From Blautia sp. (GTDB lineage Bacteria; Bacillota; Clostridia; Lachnospirales; Lachnospiraceae), in the NCBI GenBank assembly GCA_017463155.1, contig JAFTPT010000003.1, forward strand, positions 1 through 55,819: a stretch of 55,819 nucleotides of DNA. The letters are read 5' to 3'. Under the pieces are notes generated by a model that made no database searches, was not told the origin of the DNA, and saw only the letters and a program-made list of their open reading frames with translations. Both the position numbers and the translations under genes were made by a program. Below, piece after piece: positions 33,844 through 42,874 of the stretch. Each line of letters begins with the position of its first letter. Within the stretch, counting starts at the first letter, position 1.

Positions 33844-35061
33844 ATGAACAAGGTAATGATGCTGCTGCGAACGCAGCTGGTCCGGCTGGGAAACCGGGTC
33901 AAGCCGGACAAAAGGATCTGGCTTTTTTCTTCTACGGACAACCGGCATTTTACGTACAATTCCCGGTATCTTTTTTTGCATGTCCGGGAGAACCATCCCG
34001 GGATCCGGCCGCTGTTCGTGATCAACGATCCTGTACTGCGGGAAAAACTGGCAGAAGAATACGGACAGGAATATTTTATTGAAACGGAAAGCCCTGACGG
34101 GATCAAAAAAGCCCTGTCTGCCGGCGTCTGGTTTACTTCGGCGGGTCTGCCGGTCTATGGTCCCAGGCTGAAACGGAATCGTCTTATCATCAACCTGTGG
34201 CACGGAGTTCCACTCAAAAAGATCGCCCTTCTGGATCCCAACGAAGGGGCGCTTTCCAGACTCTACTTCCGCAGGATCTTTTCGGACAATTACACATACA
34301 TCCTGACCACCTCGGACAGGCTGGTGCCGGTCATGAGGAGGAGCTTCGGTGTGCCGGAGGAGGTCATCAAGGTCTGGGGACAGCCCCGTAATGACGAGCT
34401 GCTCGCTTTCCGTCAGAAGGCAGTAAGAGACACAGCGGACGAGTCCGTTCAAGTACAGGAGACCCTCCGGAAGTTGTGCGGCGGGGGCCTGCCGCCGTTC
34501 AAAAAGGCGATCCTCTACGCACCGACCTTCCGTGACGAGAGGAGTACACGGCTGTTTCCGTTCGCGGATTATGACAAAGCTTCGCTGGAGAAATACCTGG
34601 AAGAAAACCAGCTGCTTTTGTTTATCCGCACACACATCAACGAGAAGGAGATCGCGGCTCCGTTCCTGACGGACCGGGTCCGGTTCCTCGGAAACGAGCA
34701 GGTGGAGGATATCACCGGAAGCCTGTATCTGTTTGACCTCCTGGTCACGGACTATTCCAGCATCTATATTGATTTTCTGCTGCTTGACAGGCCGGAGATC
34801 TTTTTACCCTATGACAGAGCCGAGTATCTGGCGGACCGGGGCATGAATTTTCCTTATGACAAGGTGACGCCGGGCCCGAAGCCGGAGACGATGGAGGATT
34901 TTTGCAGGGCAGTCACGGACAGCCTCTTCGGCGAAGATCCGTACCGGAAAGCACGAAAGCGCTGCAGCCGGTTCTTTAACCAGGTGACGGAGCCCTGCTG
35001 CGAACGGATCTGCCGGGAAGTGCTGCAGAAGACCGGCGCGGAGGACGAACGCCGCAACTAA
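33844..35061 (+). CDS. CDP-glycerol glycerophosphotransferase family protein (1 of 4)
   Basis: 405 residues. W-H-G-V-P-L-K-K near residue 119, Y-A-P-T-F-R-D, F-I-R-T-H, and V-T-D-Y-S-S-I-Y-I-D-F near 301 are the signature of the Glyphos_transf (TagB/TagF) family. These enzymes add glycerol phosphate (or in relatives ribitol phosphate) from the CDP-activated donor to a membrane-linked glycan. The ribosome site is weak (CAGG). The 28-bp gap to the preceding GT2 gene suggests one operon. Confidence 0.9.
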   Translation: MNKVMMLLRTQLVRLGNRVKPDKRIWLFSSTDNRHFTYNSRYLFLHVRENHPGIRPLFVINDPVLREKLAEEYGQEYFIETESPDGIKKALSAGVWFTSAGLPVYGPRLKRNRLIINLWHGVPLKKIALLDPNEGALSRLYFRRIFSDNYTYILTTSDRLVPVMRRSFGVPEEVIKVWGQPRNDELLAFRQKAVRDTADESVQVQETLRKLCGGGLPPFKKAILYAPTFRDERSTRLFPFADYDKASLEKYLEENQLLLFIRTHINEKEIAAPFLTDRVRFLGNEQVEDITGSLYLFDLLVTDYSSIYIDFLLLDRPEIFLPYDRAEYLADRGMNFPYDKVTPGPKPETMEDFCRAVTDSLFGEDPYRKARKRCSRFFNQVTEPCCERICREVLQKTGAEDERRN

Positions 35062-35083
35062 ACAGGAAGAGAAGAGGAACCTT

Positions 35084-36358
35084 ATGGGCTCGTTACAGAA
35101 AAAAGTGAAATCCGGACTGCTGATCCCTGCCCGGTTCGTTTTTGACCATAGCAGTTTTCTGAAGTACCACGTAGTTCGCGCGGCCAACGTGTACAAGGCA
35201 GGAAAATATAAAAAAGAGTATGCCCGGAAGTACCGGACGGACCCGAAGCTGATCCTGTTTGTTTCCTACTGGGGGAAACAGTACAGCTGCAATCCGAGGG
35301 CTCTTTTCGAGGAACTGCTGCGGGACCCGCGGTACCGGGAGTACAAAAAGGTCTGGGCATTTGAGGAGCCGGAAGGATACGGATGGCTTGCCGGCTGTCC
35401 GCGGACAAAGGTCGTCCGGTACAGAAGCCGCGATTTTTACAGATACTGCGCGAAAGCCGGTATCTGGATCGCCAACTGCCGGATGCCCGATGAGGTGATC
35501 CCCAAAAAGGATCAGGTCTACGTGCAGGCCTGGCACGGGACGCCGCTCAAAAAGCTCGGCTTTGATATCGGGCGGTTCAAGGGGAGGACCTACGAACAGA
35601 AGGAGCACGAATACCAGTACAGATATGATGCCGGACGCATCACCTGGTTCCTGTCTCCGTCTGATTTTTACAGGGAAAAGATCACCAGCGCCTTTGCACT
35701 CAGGAGCATCGGAAAGGAAAACTGCTTCCTGGAGGGCGGGTATCCCCGGAATGATTTCCTGTTCCGTTACAGCGACAAGGAAGCACGGGAGATCCGGGAA
35801 AAGCTCGGGATCCCTGACAACAAAAGAGTCATTCTGTACACCCCGACCTGGCGGGAGGATGACCACCAGGGCTACCGGTACAAGCTTGCCGTCCATTTTG
35901 AAAAATGGCGGGAATGCCTGGGCGAAGATACCGTGATCCTGTACCGCAGCCACTATATGGTGGCCAACTATATCGATCTTTCGCGGTTTTCGGGTTTCGT
36001 TTATAACGTGTCGGACTACGATGACATCCGGGATCTTTACGTCATCAGCGACCTGCTGGTGACGGACTATTCCAGCGTGTTTTTTGACTACGCAAACCTT
36101 CATCGTCCGATCCTGTTCTACATGTACGATCATGACCATTACCGGGAAGAGATGCGGGGCTTCTATATCGATGAAAAGGAGCTTCCCGGGCCGATCGTAC
36201 AGACGGAGGAGGAACTTTTAAAACTGCTTTTGCAGTATGATGGCTCCGGGTATGAGGAGATCTATGAAGCCTTCAACCGGAAATTCAATCCGTATCAGGA
36301 CGGACAGGGATCCGCCGTCGTCTGGCAGCGGCTGCTGGAAGACGGGCAGGGATACTGA
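35084..36358 (+). CDS. CDP-glycerol glycerophosphotransferase family protein (2 of 4)
   Basis: 424 residues. W-H-G-T-P-L-K-K near 150, Y-T-P-T-W-R-E, Y-R-S-H-Y near 287, and V-T-D-Y-S-S-V-F-F-D-Y-A near 327; the end is rich in the P-G-P-I-V-Q-T-E-E-E-L segment. It is closest within the window to the next gene, with the same motifs at nearly the same positions, so the two look like a tandem duplicate. GAGAGG precedes the ATG. Confidence 0.9.
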   Translation: MGSLQKKVKSGLLIPARFVFDHSSFLKYHVVRAANVYKAGKYKKEYARKYRTDPKLILFVSYWGKQYSCNPRALFEELLRDPRYREYKKVWAFEEPEGYGWLAGCPRTKVVRYRSRDFYRYCAKAGIWIANCRMPDEVIPKKDQVYVQAWHGTPLKKLGFDIGRFKGRTYEQKEHEYQYRYDAGRITWFLSPSDFYREKITSAFALRSIGKENCFLEGGYPRNDFLFRYSDKEAREIREKLGIPDNKRVILYTPTWREDDHQGYRYKLAVHFEKWRECLGEDTVILYRSHYMVANYIDLSRFSGFVYNVSDYDDIRDLYVISDLLVTDYSSVFFDYANLHRPILFYMYDHDHYREEMRGFYIDEKELPGPIVQTEEELLKLLLQYDGSGYEEIYEAFNRKFNPYQDGQGSAVVWQRLLEDGQGY

Positions 36359-36386
36359 ATATCTGTAAAGGGGAGAAAATGTTGGC

Positions 36387-37652
36387 ATGGAACTCAGAAA
36401 GATCAAACACAACGTCATGACCCATATCAAAAAAGTCGTGAATAAATGGGATACGACGAAGTACATCTATATCCGCGTCAGGGATTTTTACCGGAAAACG
36501 CGCTATACCCTGAAATACAAGAACAAGTATCCTCTGGATGACAGAATGATCGTATTTGAATCCTACAAGGGAGAGCAGTACAGCTGCAACCCGAGGGTCC
36601 TGTACGAGGCGATCCAGGCGGATCCGGCCTTCAAAGGGTACAAAAAGGTATGGGCCTTTATACACCCGGAGGAATTTGAATGGCTTGCGAAGCAGCCCGG
36701 GACGCGCGTGGTCAAATACAGGACGCCAGGATATTTCAAGGCTTACGCGAAGGCAAAGTACTGGTTTACCAACGCGAGACTTGCCAGTGACATGACGCCC
36801 AAAAAGGACCAGATCTATCTGCAGACCTGGCACGGGACGCCGCTCAAAAGGCTGGGCTACGACATCGTCAATTACCATGGCACGCAGTATGTCCCGAAGG
36901 AGCACCGGTATCACTATTCGTCCGATGCAAAGCGGTACACCTACATGGTCGGCCCTTCCGGGTTTTATAAGGAAAAGATAACCAGCGCTTTTAACCTGAA
37001 GGGGATCCATAAGGAAGATATCTTTATCGACTGCGCGTATCCGCGGAACGACTGCCTCTGCCGGGTCGATCCGGAGAAGATCCGCAGCCTGAAAAAGCAG
37101 CTGGGGATCCCGGAGGACAAGCGGGTGATCCTGTACGCGCCTACCTGGAGGGCCAATTATGAGCAGGAGCTGAAGGGGATCCACTTCTTCCTGAACATCC
37201 ATTTTGACAAATGGCAGGAGGCCTGCGGAGAGGATTCGGTCATTCTGTTCCGGACCCATTATCTGGTAAAGAACAGTGTGGATCTCACGGCTTTTGAAGG
37301 GTTTGTGTACAATGTCTCCGATTATCCGGATATCCGCGATCTGTATCTTGTCAGCGACGTGCTGGTCACGGATTATTCCAGCGTCTTCTTTGATTACGCG
37401 AACCTGTGCCGCCCCATGATCTTTTTTATGTACGATTATGAGGAGTACAAAAATGAAAAATGGGGCTTCTATATCGACGTGAAGGAGCTTCCGGGACCGA
37501 TCGTACAGACGGAGGAGGAGCTGGTCCGGCTGCTTCCGTCCTACGACGGGACGGGCTATGAGGAAGCCTATAAAGTATTTAATGACAAGTTCAATCCATA
37601 CCGGGACGGAAACGGCACGGAGATCGTTTTGCGGACGATTTTCAGGACCTGA
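36387..37652 (+). CDS. CDP-glycerol glycerophosphotransferase family protein (3 of 4)
   Basis: 421 residues, paralogue of the preceding gene: shared K-G-E/K-Q-Y-S-C-N-P-R, W-H-G-T-P-L-K-R near 148, Y-A-P-T-W-R, F-R-T-H-Y, V-T-D-Y-S-S-V-F-F-D-Y-A near 329 and P-G-P-I-V-Q-T-E-E-E-L. Divergence between the two suggests different acceptors (primer versus chain extension), which is inference. GGGGAG precedes the ATG. Confidence 0.9.
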   Translation: MELRKIKHNVMTHIKKVVNKWDTTKYIYIRVRDFYRKTRYTLKYKNKYPLDDRMIVFESYKGEQYSCNPRVLYEAIQADPAFKGYKKVWAFIHPEEFEWLAKQPGTRVVKYRTPGYFKAYAKAKYWFTNARLASDMTPKKDQIYLQTWHGTPLKRLGYDIVNYHGTQYVPKEHRYHYSSDAKRYTYMVGPSGFYKEKITSAFNLKGIHKEDIFIDCAYPRNDCLCRVDPEKIRSLKKQLGIPEDKRVILYAPTWRANYEQELKGIHFFLNIHFDKWQEACGEDSVILFRTHYLVKNSVDLTAFEGFVYNVSDYPDIRDLYLVSDVLVTDYSSVFFDYANLCRPMIFFMYDYEEYKNEKWGFYIDVKELPGPIVQTEEELVRLLPSYDGTGYEEAYKVFNDKFNPYRDGNGTEIVLRTIFRT

Positions 37653-37670
37653 TAATTCCAGGAGAGGAAT

Positions 37671-40133
37671 ATGGTAAAAAAGATCAAAAATGTACTGGTA
37701 AACAGTTGGTATGTTCACCAGTATAAACATCGGAAGATCAACAAAAAAAGGATCCTTGTAGATTCCATATACCGGAAGGATCTGGGTTCAAATCTCCTGC
37801 GGATCCTGATGGAGCTCCAAAAGGATGACTACAAGGACTATGAGGTGTGGTTCTCCTGCGATAAAAAAGTTCATGAAAAAGCAGAGCAACTGTTCCGGGT
37901 CTATGATCTATCCAGAATACGGATGGTTGACTGTTCAGAACCCCGGTATTTGACGTTGCTTTCGACGGCCGGGTTCCTTTTTCTGGATGTGACAAATCCG
38001 CACAGATACATCAAGAAGCCGGGACAGGTGATCATCAACACCTGGCATGGAACGCCGCTCAAGCGCATGGGCACGGAGATCCCGGGTGAGGCGCATCTGC
38101 AGGGAAACATGATCCGAAGCCTTCTGATGAGTGACTATCTGTGCCTTCCGAATGAATATACCCGTGATATGTTCCGGCGGGCTTATACCCTGGGCGGGAT
38201 CTACAAAGGAACCTATGTACTGGCAGGCTATCCGAGGAACCAGGTCTTTTTTGACAAGGAAAGACAGGCGGCCGTCCGGAAGAAACTGGCAAAGAAAAAC
38301 GAAAAGATCTATGTGTACATGCCGACCTGGAGAGGCGGAGGCAAATCACAGTCTTCCGGTGAAGCGGAGCGGCAGACCGTGCGTATAAAAGAACTGCTGG
38401 CAGATCTGGATAAAAGGCTGGAGGACGGAGAAATCCTGTATCTCCGTCTGCATCCCTTTGTCGGGAAAACGATCTCCTATGACAATTTCAAGCATATCGT
38501 GCCGATGCCCGGGACGTTGGAGCCCTATGAGTTTCTGGCTGCAGCAGACTGCCTGATTACCGACTATTCAAGCGTTTTTTATGATTATGCCAACAAACAG
38601 GACGGTAAGATCATTCTGTTTTTGTACGACAGAGAAGAGTATGAGGGAACCCGTAGCATTTACGGGAGAATGGAAGACCTGCCTTTCCCCATCACGGAAG
38701 ACGTGGACGCGCTGGTTCAGGAGCTGCGTGCGCCAAAACAGTACGAGGATGCGGCTTTCAGGGAGACCTACTGCAGATTCGACAGCCCTGACAGCGCGTC
38801 AGAGATCGTGCGTCTGGCGCTTTTCCATGAAACGGCTCCTGAGATGGTCCTGGAAAAAGAGCCTGTGAAAAAGGCACGTATCACGGCGTTTTATCTGGGG
38901 GATGTGCTGCGGATTGGTATCACGTCTGCGTACCTGAACCTGATTGATGAGATGAAGGAGCTTGCGGCAAAAACCGCGCATTCCGGTACAATCTCCCTGG
39001 ATCAGGAGGAAGAACCGGAAGACAGCCGGTATCACTTCCTGGCTATGGCGTCGGAATCGGGCCTTCGCGATGATCCGGGACGTCTGGATGTGATCCCGGA
39101 TCACGTGGACCTCATGCCGGTTACGAACAAATGGTTTGCTTCCCTTCCGGAATATGCAGCCTTATATCTGTTTGCCAGAAAGAATATCGACAACGGTTTG
39201 ATCCGGAGGATCATCAAAAAATACTACCGGCGGGAGTATCAGCGCCTGTTCGGATCCGCCGGTCTGGATGTGTGCGTCCACTATACCGGATATAACAGCA
39301 AGATGATCCGTCTTTTCCAGGAGGCTGTCGGGACAAATGTGATCGTCATCCACAACAACATGGTGCAGGAGATCCGGGAAAAGCACAACCAGCATGAGTT
39401 GACCTTAAAGCACGCTTACCGCGAGTATGACGCGGCTGTGGCTGTCTCTCAGAGTGCATGTGAGAGCGCCCTTGCGATCTGCGGCAGTGACGAAAAGCTG
39501 CACGTGATCGACAACTGCATGGATTACAGAGGGATCCTGGAAAAAGCGGAGCAGCCGCTTGCCTTCGATCCGGGCACCACAAGCAATTTTTCCGTGGAGG
39601 AACTTCAAAAAGTCCTTGACAGTCCTGCTCGAAAGTTCATCACGGTCGGCCGGTATTCAGTCGAGAAAAACCACAAAGTTCTGCTGGATGCCTTTGCAGA
39701 CTATCGGAAGAGCCATCCGGATGCGTTTCTGATCCTGATCGGAGGACGGGGGGATCTGTATGACGAGACCTGCCGTTATGCGGAGACGCTGGGACTTTCG
39801 AAAAACGTAGCGCTGATCCGCTATATCGCAAACCCGATGCCTGTTCTCAAAAAGTGCGATCTGTTTCTTCTGCCGTCCCTCTATGAGGGCCAGCCGATGG
39901 TGCTGATGGAGGCGGATGTGCTCGGCATTCCCTGCGCAGCGGCCGATACTCCGGGCTGCAAAGAGTTTATGGAAGATCATGGCGGATACCTGTTCCCCTG
40001 CACAAAGGAGGGGATCGTTGGCGCGATGGAGGCCTTTGACAGAGGAGAGATCGGAACGATGCAGATCGACTATGAAAGCCGTAACCGGCGGGCGGTCGAA
40101 AAGCTGCTCCAGTTGATCGATCCTGAAGGGTGA
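37671..40133 (+). CDS. Fusion: CDP-glycerol glycerophosphotransferase + GT4 glycosyltransferase (4 of 4)
   Basis: 820 residues. The N-terminal half is a glycerophosphotransferase domain (W-H-G-T-P-L-K-R near 125, Y-M-P-T-W-R, L-H-P-F, I-T-D-Y-S-S-V-F-Y-D-Y-A near 296). From about 400 a GT-B enzyme follows: its N-terminal lobe ends near 640 and the donor lobe shows V-G-R-Y-S-V-E-K-N-H near 657 and the E-x7-E-like P-S-L-Y-E-G-Q-P-M-V-L-M-E-A near 745. Both halves look intact, so one protein may alternate glycosyl and glycerol-phosphate transfer, as in bifunctional teichoic-acid polymerases. GGAGAGG lies 3 nt before the ATG. Confidence 0.9.
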   Translation: MVKKIKNVLVNSWYVHQYKHRKINKKRILVDSIYRKDLGSNLLRILMELQKDDYKDYEVWFSCDKKVHEKAEQLFRVYDLSRIRMVDCSEPRYLTLLSTAGFLFLDVTNPHRYIKKPGQVIINTWHGTPLKRMGTEIPGEAHLQGNMIRSLLMSDYLCLPNEYTRDMFRRAYTLGGIYKGTYVLAGYPRNQVFFDKERQAAVRKKLAKKNEKIYVYMPTWRGGGKSQSSGEAERQTVRIKELLADLDKRLEDGEILYLRLHPFVGKTISYDNFKHIVPMPGTLEPYEFLAAADCLITDYSSVFYDYANKQDGKIILFLYDREEYEGTRSIYGRMEDLPFPITEDVDALVQELRAPKQYEDAAFRETYCRFDSPDSASEIVRLALFHETAPEMVLEKEPVKKARITAFYLGDVLRIGITSAYLNLIDEMKELAAKTAHSGTISLDQEEEPEDSRYHFLAMASESGLRDDPGRLDVIPDHVDLMPVTNKWFASLPEYAALYLFARKNIDNGLIRRIIKKYYRREYQRLFGSAGLDVCVHYTGYNSKMIRLFQEAVGTNVIVIHNNMVQEIREKHNQHELTLKHAYREYDAAVAVSQSACESALAICGSDEKLHVIDNCMDYRGILEKAEQPLAFDPGTTSNFSVEELQKVLDSPARKFITVGRYSVEKNHKVLLDAFADYRKSHPDAFLILIGGRGDLYDETCRYAETLGLSKNVALIRYIANPMPVLKKCDLFLLPSLYEGQPMVLMEADVLGIPCAAADTPGCKEFMEDHGGYLFPCTKEGIVGAMEAFDRGEIGTMQIDYESRNRRAVEKLLQLIDPEG

Positions 40134-40139
40134 CGTGCC

Positions 40140-41267
40140 ATGGGGAAACTTGTAGACAGTAAATATGAAGAAGGATTTTCAAAAAATGATACGCAGATTG
40201 TGAAAGGAATTGCAATCATTTTCATGCTCTTTCACCATCTGTTCCGAGATCCGAAGCGATACACCGGATATATCGTTGACTGCACCCCCTTTCCAGAGCC
40301 TGCCATAAACTGGGTCGCGGCATCTTTTAAGATCTGCGTGGCGATGTTTACGTTTTTGTCGGCGTACGGAATCACACTCAATTACAGGAAGCTGTCGGCA
40401 GAGTACCGCTTCAGTGGGAAGGATGCCACAAGGCAGAGCACCCGAAGACTAGTATCCCTGCTTGGTGGATATGAGTTTTTATTCTGGCTGATCATTTTGC
40501 TGGATCTGTTTGTGATAAAGTCCGGCCGTTTTGTCAAGATATATGGGACGGGGCTCAGGAGTGTGATGAACTGTCTGATCGATGCTGCCGGTCTTGCAAA
40601 GCTCGTTTCGCTGCCGAATTTTCTGGGAACCTACTGGTACATGTCCCTGGCGATCATCCTGATCGTCCTTATGCCGCTGCTGCTGAAGCTGTACAGAAGC
40701 CTGGGAGGGGCTGTGGTCCTTTTTGGATCACTTCTGTTCTATGTGCTGTTTCCGATGACCAGGGATCATCAGTATGCCTTTTTGCCAAATTATCTGTTCA
40801 GTATGGTGCTGGGCATGGTCTCTGCTGATCAAAATCTGATCGTTCTCATGGATCAGAAACTTTGCCGGCAGAACAGGCTTTTCTGCCGCATACTTTCGTG
40901 TTCAGGAGGCGTGCTGCTCGTGCTGGGATTTCTGCTCCTTCGCCAGAAGGGGAAGGATACGTTCCTGATGCCGATTTGCGACGGGCTGATCGCGTTTCTG
41001 CTCTGTTTTGTGGTATATGCTGGGCTGGGAAGGATTCCTGTACTTAAGAAGGTTCTGGAAATACTGGGAAAATACTCGATGAATATCTTTCTGGTCCACG
41101 AGCTTTTCAGGATAATCTGGTGCAGGGACTTTATCTATTCCTTCCAAAAATGGTGGCTGATCTTCCTTGTGCTGTTCGCGGTATCGTTCGCAGCTGCCGT
41201 ACTGATCGAGCTTCTCAAGAAGCTGCTCCGGTATGACCGGTTCGTGAATTGGCTGCGCAGGAGTTAG
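40140..41267 (+). CDS. Membrane acyltransferase (acyltransferase-3 family)
   Basis: 375 residues, about ten membrane helices. The opening N-D-T-Q-I-V-K-G-I-A-I-I-F-M-L-F-H-H contains the conserved K-G-I and the paired histidines characteristic of O-acyltransferases of this family; Y-W-Y-M and the C-terminal Y-S-M-N-I-F-L-V-H segment also fit. It probably adds acetyl or another acyl group to the glycan during or before export. It starts 6 nt after the fusion gene, so it is the last gene of that operon; the following dehydrogenase begins only 13 nt later and may share the message. Confidence 0.85.
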   Translation: MGKLVDSKYEEGFSKNDTQIVKGIAIIFMLFHHLFRDPKRYTGYIVDCTPFPEPAINWVAASFKICVAMFTFLSAYGITLNYRKLSAEYRFSGKDATRQSTRRLVSLLGGYEFLFWLIILLDLFVIKSGRFVKIYGTGLRSVMNCLIDAAGLAKLVSLPNFLGTYWYMSLAIILIVLMPLLLKLYRSLGGAVVLFGSLLFYVLFPMTRDHQYAFLPNYLFSMVLGMVSADQNLIVLMDQKLCRQNRLFCRILSCSGGVLLVLGFLLLRQKGKDTFLMPICDGLIAFLLCFVVYAGLGRIPVLKKVLEILGKYSMNIFLVHELFRIIWCRDFIYSFQKWWLIFLVLFAVSFAAAVLIELLKKLLRYDRFVNWLRRS

Positions 41268-41280
41268 AAAGGAGATATAT

Positions 41281-42390
41281 ATGGAGACAAGGCCTTATGT
41301 TCCGTGGGAACTGATCAATAATTTCATGATCGACAGCTTTAAAGCCGTGGGTGTCCCGGAGGAGGACGCGAAGATCTGCGCGGACGTTCTTCTGGAAAGT
41401 GACCGGCGCGGGATCGAGAGCCATGGCTGCAACCGCTTTAAGCCCATCTACATCGACCGCATCAACGCGGGGATCCAGAACCCGGTGACGGAGTATGAAG
41501 TCCTGAAGGAGACCCCCACCACCCTGGTCGTGGACGCCCATGACGGCATGGGCATGGTCGCCTCCTGGAAGGCCATGAATACCATCATCGAAAAGGCCAG
41601 GAACTACGGGATGGGAATGGCCGTCATCCGGAATTCCACCCATTACGGCATTGCCGGCTACTGGGCGACCATGGCCTCAAAGCAGGGGATGATCGGGATC
41701 ACCGGCACCAATGCAAGACCATCCATCGCACCCACCTTCGGGGTCGAGAACATGCTGGGCACCAATCCGCTCACCTTTGCCTTCCCGACCGATGAGGAGT
41801 TCGATTTTGTGCTGGACTGCGCCACCTCCATCACGCAGCGCGGAAAGCTGGAGTTCTACGCGAGGAGCGGAAAAGCCACGCCCAAAGGGATGGTCATCAG
41901 CCGGGACGGAGAGGCGCTGACCGACACGGAGCAGATCCTGAAGGACCTGACGGCGGGTACCGCGGCGCTGGCTCCTCTTGGCGGCATTGGCGATGAGCTG
42001 GCCGGCTACAAGGGCTACGGGTACGCCACCGTGGTGGAAGTGCTTTCGGCAGCCCTGCAGGCAGGAAGCTTTTTAAAGGCTTTGAACGGATTGTCCTCCG
42101 ACGGGCAGAAGAGGCCTTATCACCTGGGACATTTCTTTATGGTCGTCAATCCAGAATTCTTTATGGGTGAGGAAAGCTTCCGGAAGATCACAGGCGACAT
42201 TCTCCGTGAGCTCCGCGCCTCTCAGAAGGCCCCGGGAGAGGAGCGTATCTATACCGCCGGAGAGAAGGAATACCTGGTCTGGCTGGAGCGGAAGGACAAA
42301 GGAGTGCCTGTCGGAGAGGCTGTGCAGAAGGAGTTCATCACCATACGTGACAAATACGACCTGCCATATAAATTCCCCTTTGAGGCATGA
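41281..42390 (+). CDS. Ldh-family NAD(P)-dependent dehydrogenase (malate/lactate/ureidoglycolate type)
   Basis: 369 residues. Features of the type-2 malate/L-lactate dehydrogenase family: A-D-V-L-L-E-S-D-R-R-G-I-E-S-H-G near the start, N-S-T-H-Y-G-I-A-G-Y-W (catalytic His region), G-T-N-P-L-T-F-A-F-P and Y-K-G-Y-G. These enzymes oxidise 2-hydroxy acids with a non-Rossmann NAD-binding fold; the substrate cannot be chosen by eye. AGGAG precedes the ATG. The genomic position next to polyol genes further on suggests a catabolic role, but it is separated from them by a tRNA gene. Confidence 0.88.
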   Translation: METRPYVPWELINNFMIDSFKAVGVPEEDAKICADVLLESDRRGIESHGCNRFKPIYIDRINAGIQNPVTEYEVLKETPTTLVVDAHDGMGMVASWKAMNTIIEKARNYGMGMAVIRNSTHYGIAGYWATMASKQGMIGITGTNARPSIAPTFGVENMLGTNPLTFAFPTDEEFDFVLDCATSITQRGKLEFYARSGKATPKGMVISRDGEALTDTEQILKDLTAGTAALAPLGGIGDELAGYKGYGYATVVEVLSAALQAGSFLKALNGLSSDGQKRPYHLGHFFMVVNPEFFMGEESFRKITGDILRELRASQKAPGEERIYTAGEKEYLVWLERKDKGVPVGEAVQKEFITIRDKYDLPYKFPFEA

Positions 42391-42432
42391 TCCGCTTCAT
42401 AAACCGTGTCAGAACTTTTTTTAAAAATGGGG

Positions 42433-42461
42433 TTGACTTTTCTTCTCTGGTTTTATATAAT
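42433..42461 (+). promoter_or_regulatory. tRNA-Lys promoter
   Basis: TTGACT (42433-42438), 17 nt, TATAAT (42456-42461), 28 bp before the tRNA. Confidence 0.8.
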
Positions 42462-42489
42462 AGCACTTGCGTTAAGAAATTAAGTGCAT

Positions 42490-42562
42490 GCATCTTTAGC
42501 TCAGTTGGAAGAGCACCTGACTCTTAATCAGGGTGTCCAGGGTTCGAGCCCCTGAAGATGCA
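42490..42562 (+). tRNA. tRNA-Lys (anticodon CTT)
   Basis: 73-nt cloverleaf: acceptor GCATCTT/AAGATGC, D-arm GCTC/GAGC, anticodon stem CCTGA/TCAGG with loop CTCTTAA (anticodon CTT), T-arm CAGGG-TTCGAGC-CCCTG, discriminator A. The 3' CCA is not encoded. Confidence 0.96.
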
Positions 42563-42566
42563 TTCA

Positions 42567-42614
42567 AGCATTGGTTTCGTACATTTACTGTACGGGGCTG
42601 GTGCTTATTTTTTT
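42567..42614 (+). terminator. Terminator of tRNA-Lys
   Basis: Imperfect hairpin with AGCA/TGCT outer and CGTAC/GTACG inner pairing, followed by TATTTTTTTG. Confidence 0.75.
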
Positions 42615-42634
42615 GCTCCGTTTGTCCATTGAAA

Positions 42635-42663
42635 TTGACACGGCCGGTCCGATGACATATTAT
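42635..42663 (+). promoter_or_regulatory. Promoter upstream of the YbjQ-like fragment and flavin-reductase-like gene
   Basis: TTGACA (42635-42640), 17 nt, TATTAT (42658-42663). Confidence 0.7.
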
Positions 42664-42718
42664 AGAAACAGAAGCTTTGCGGTTTTTTGCAGTATGTAAA
42701 AGAAGGGGTGAATGCAAG

Positions 42719-42862
42719 ATGATCATCGTGACAACGGATACGATCAACGGGAAAGAACTGGAGATGCTCGGCCTGGTCAAGGGCAGCATAACAGACGAGA
42801 AAAAGCGCGCTTTGCCGGTCTGCGGCCGTTGGTTGACAGATCCCAAAGCGCGTTTTCTGTGA
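42719..42862 (+). pseudogene. Short YbjQ/DUF74-like N-terminal fragment ending in a hairpin
   Basis: 47 codons with a good ribosome site (AAGGGGTG). Residues 1-26 (M-I-I-V-T-T-D-T-I-N-G-K-E-L, then L-G-L-V-K-G-S) match the start of the YbjQ/DUF74 family, normally ~105 residues. The rest is replaced by a hairpin AAAAGCGCGCTTTG / CAAAGCGCGTTTT (about 42803-42855) followed by a short T-run, i.e. terminator-like sequence. Either a truncated gene or a leader peptide ahead of the next gene; truncation is the simpler reading. Confidence 0.45.
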
Positions 42863-42874
42863 AAGGAGACGAAC

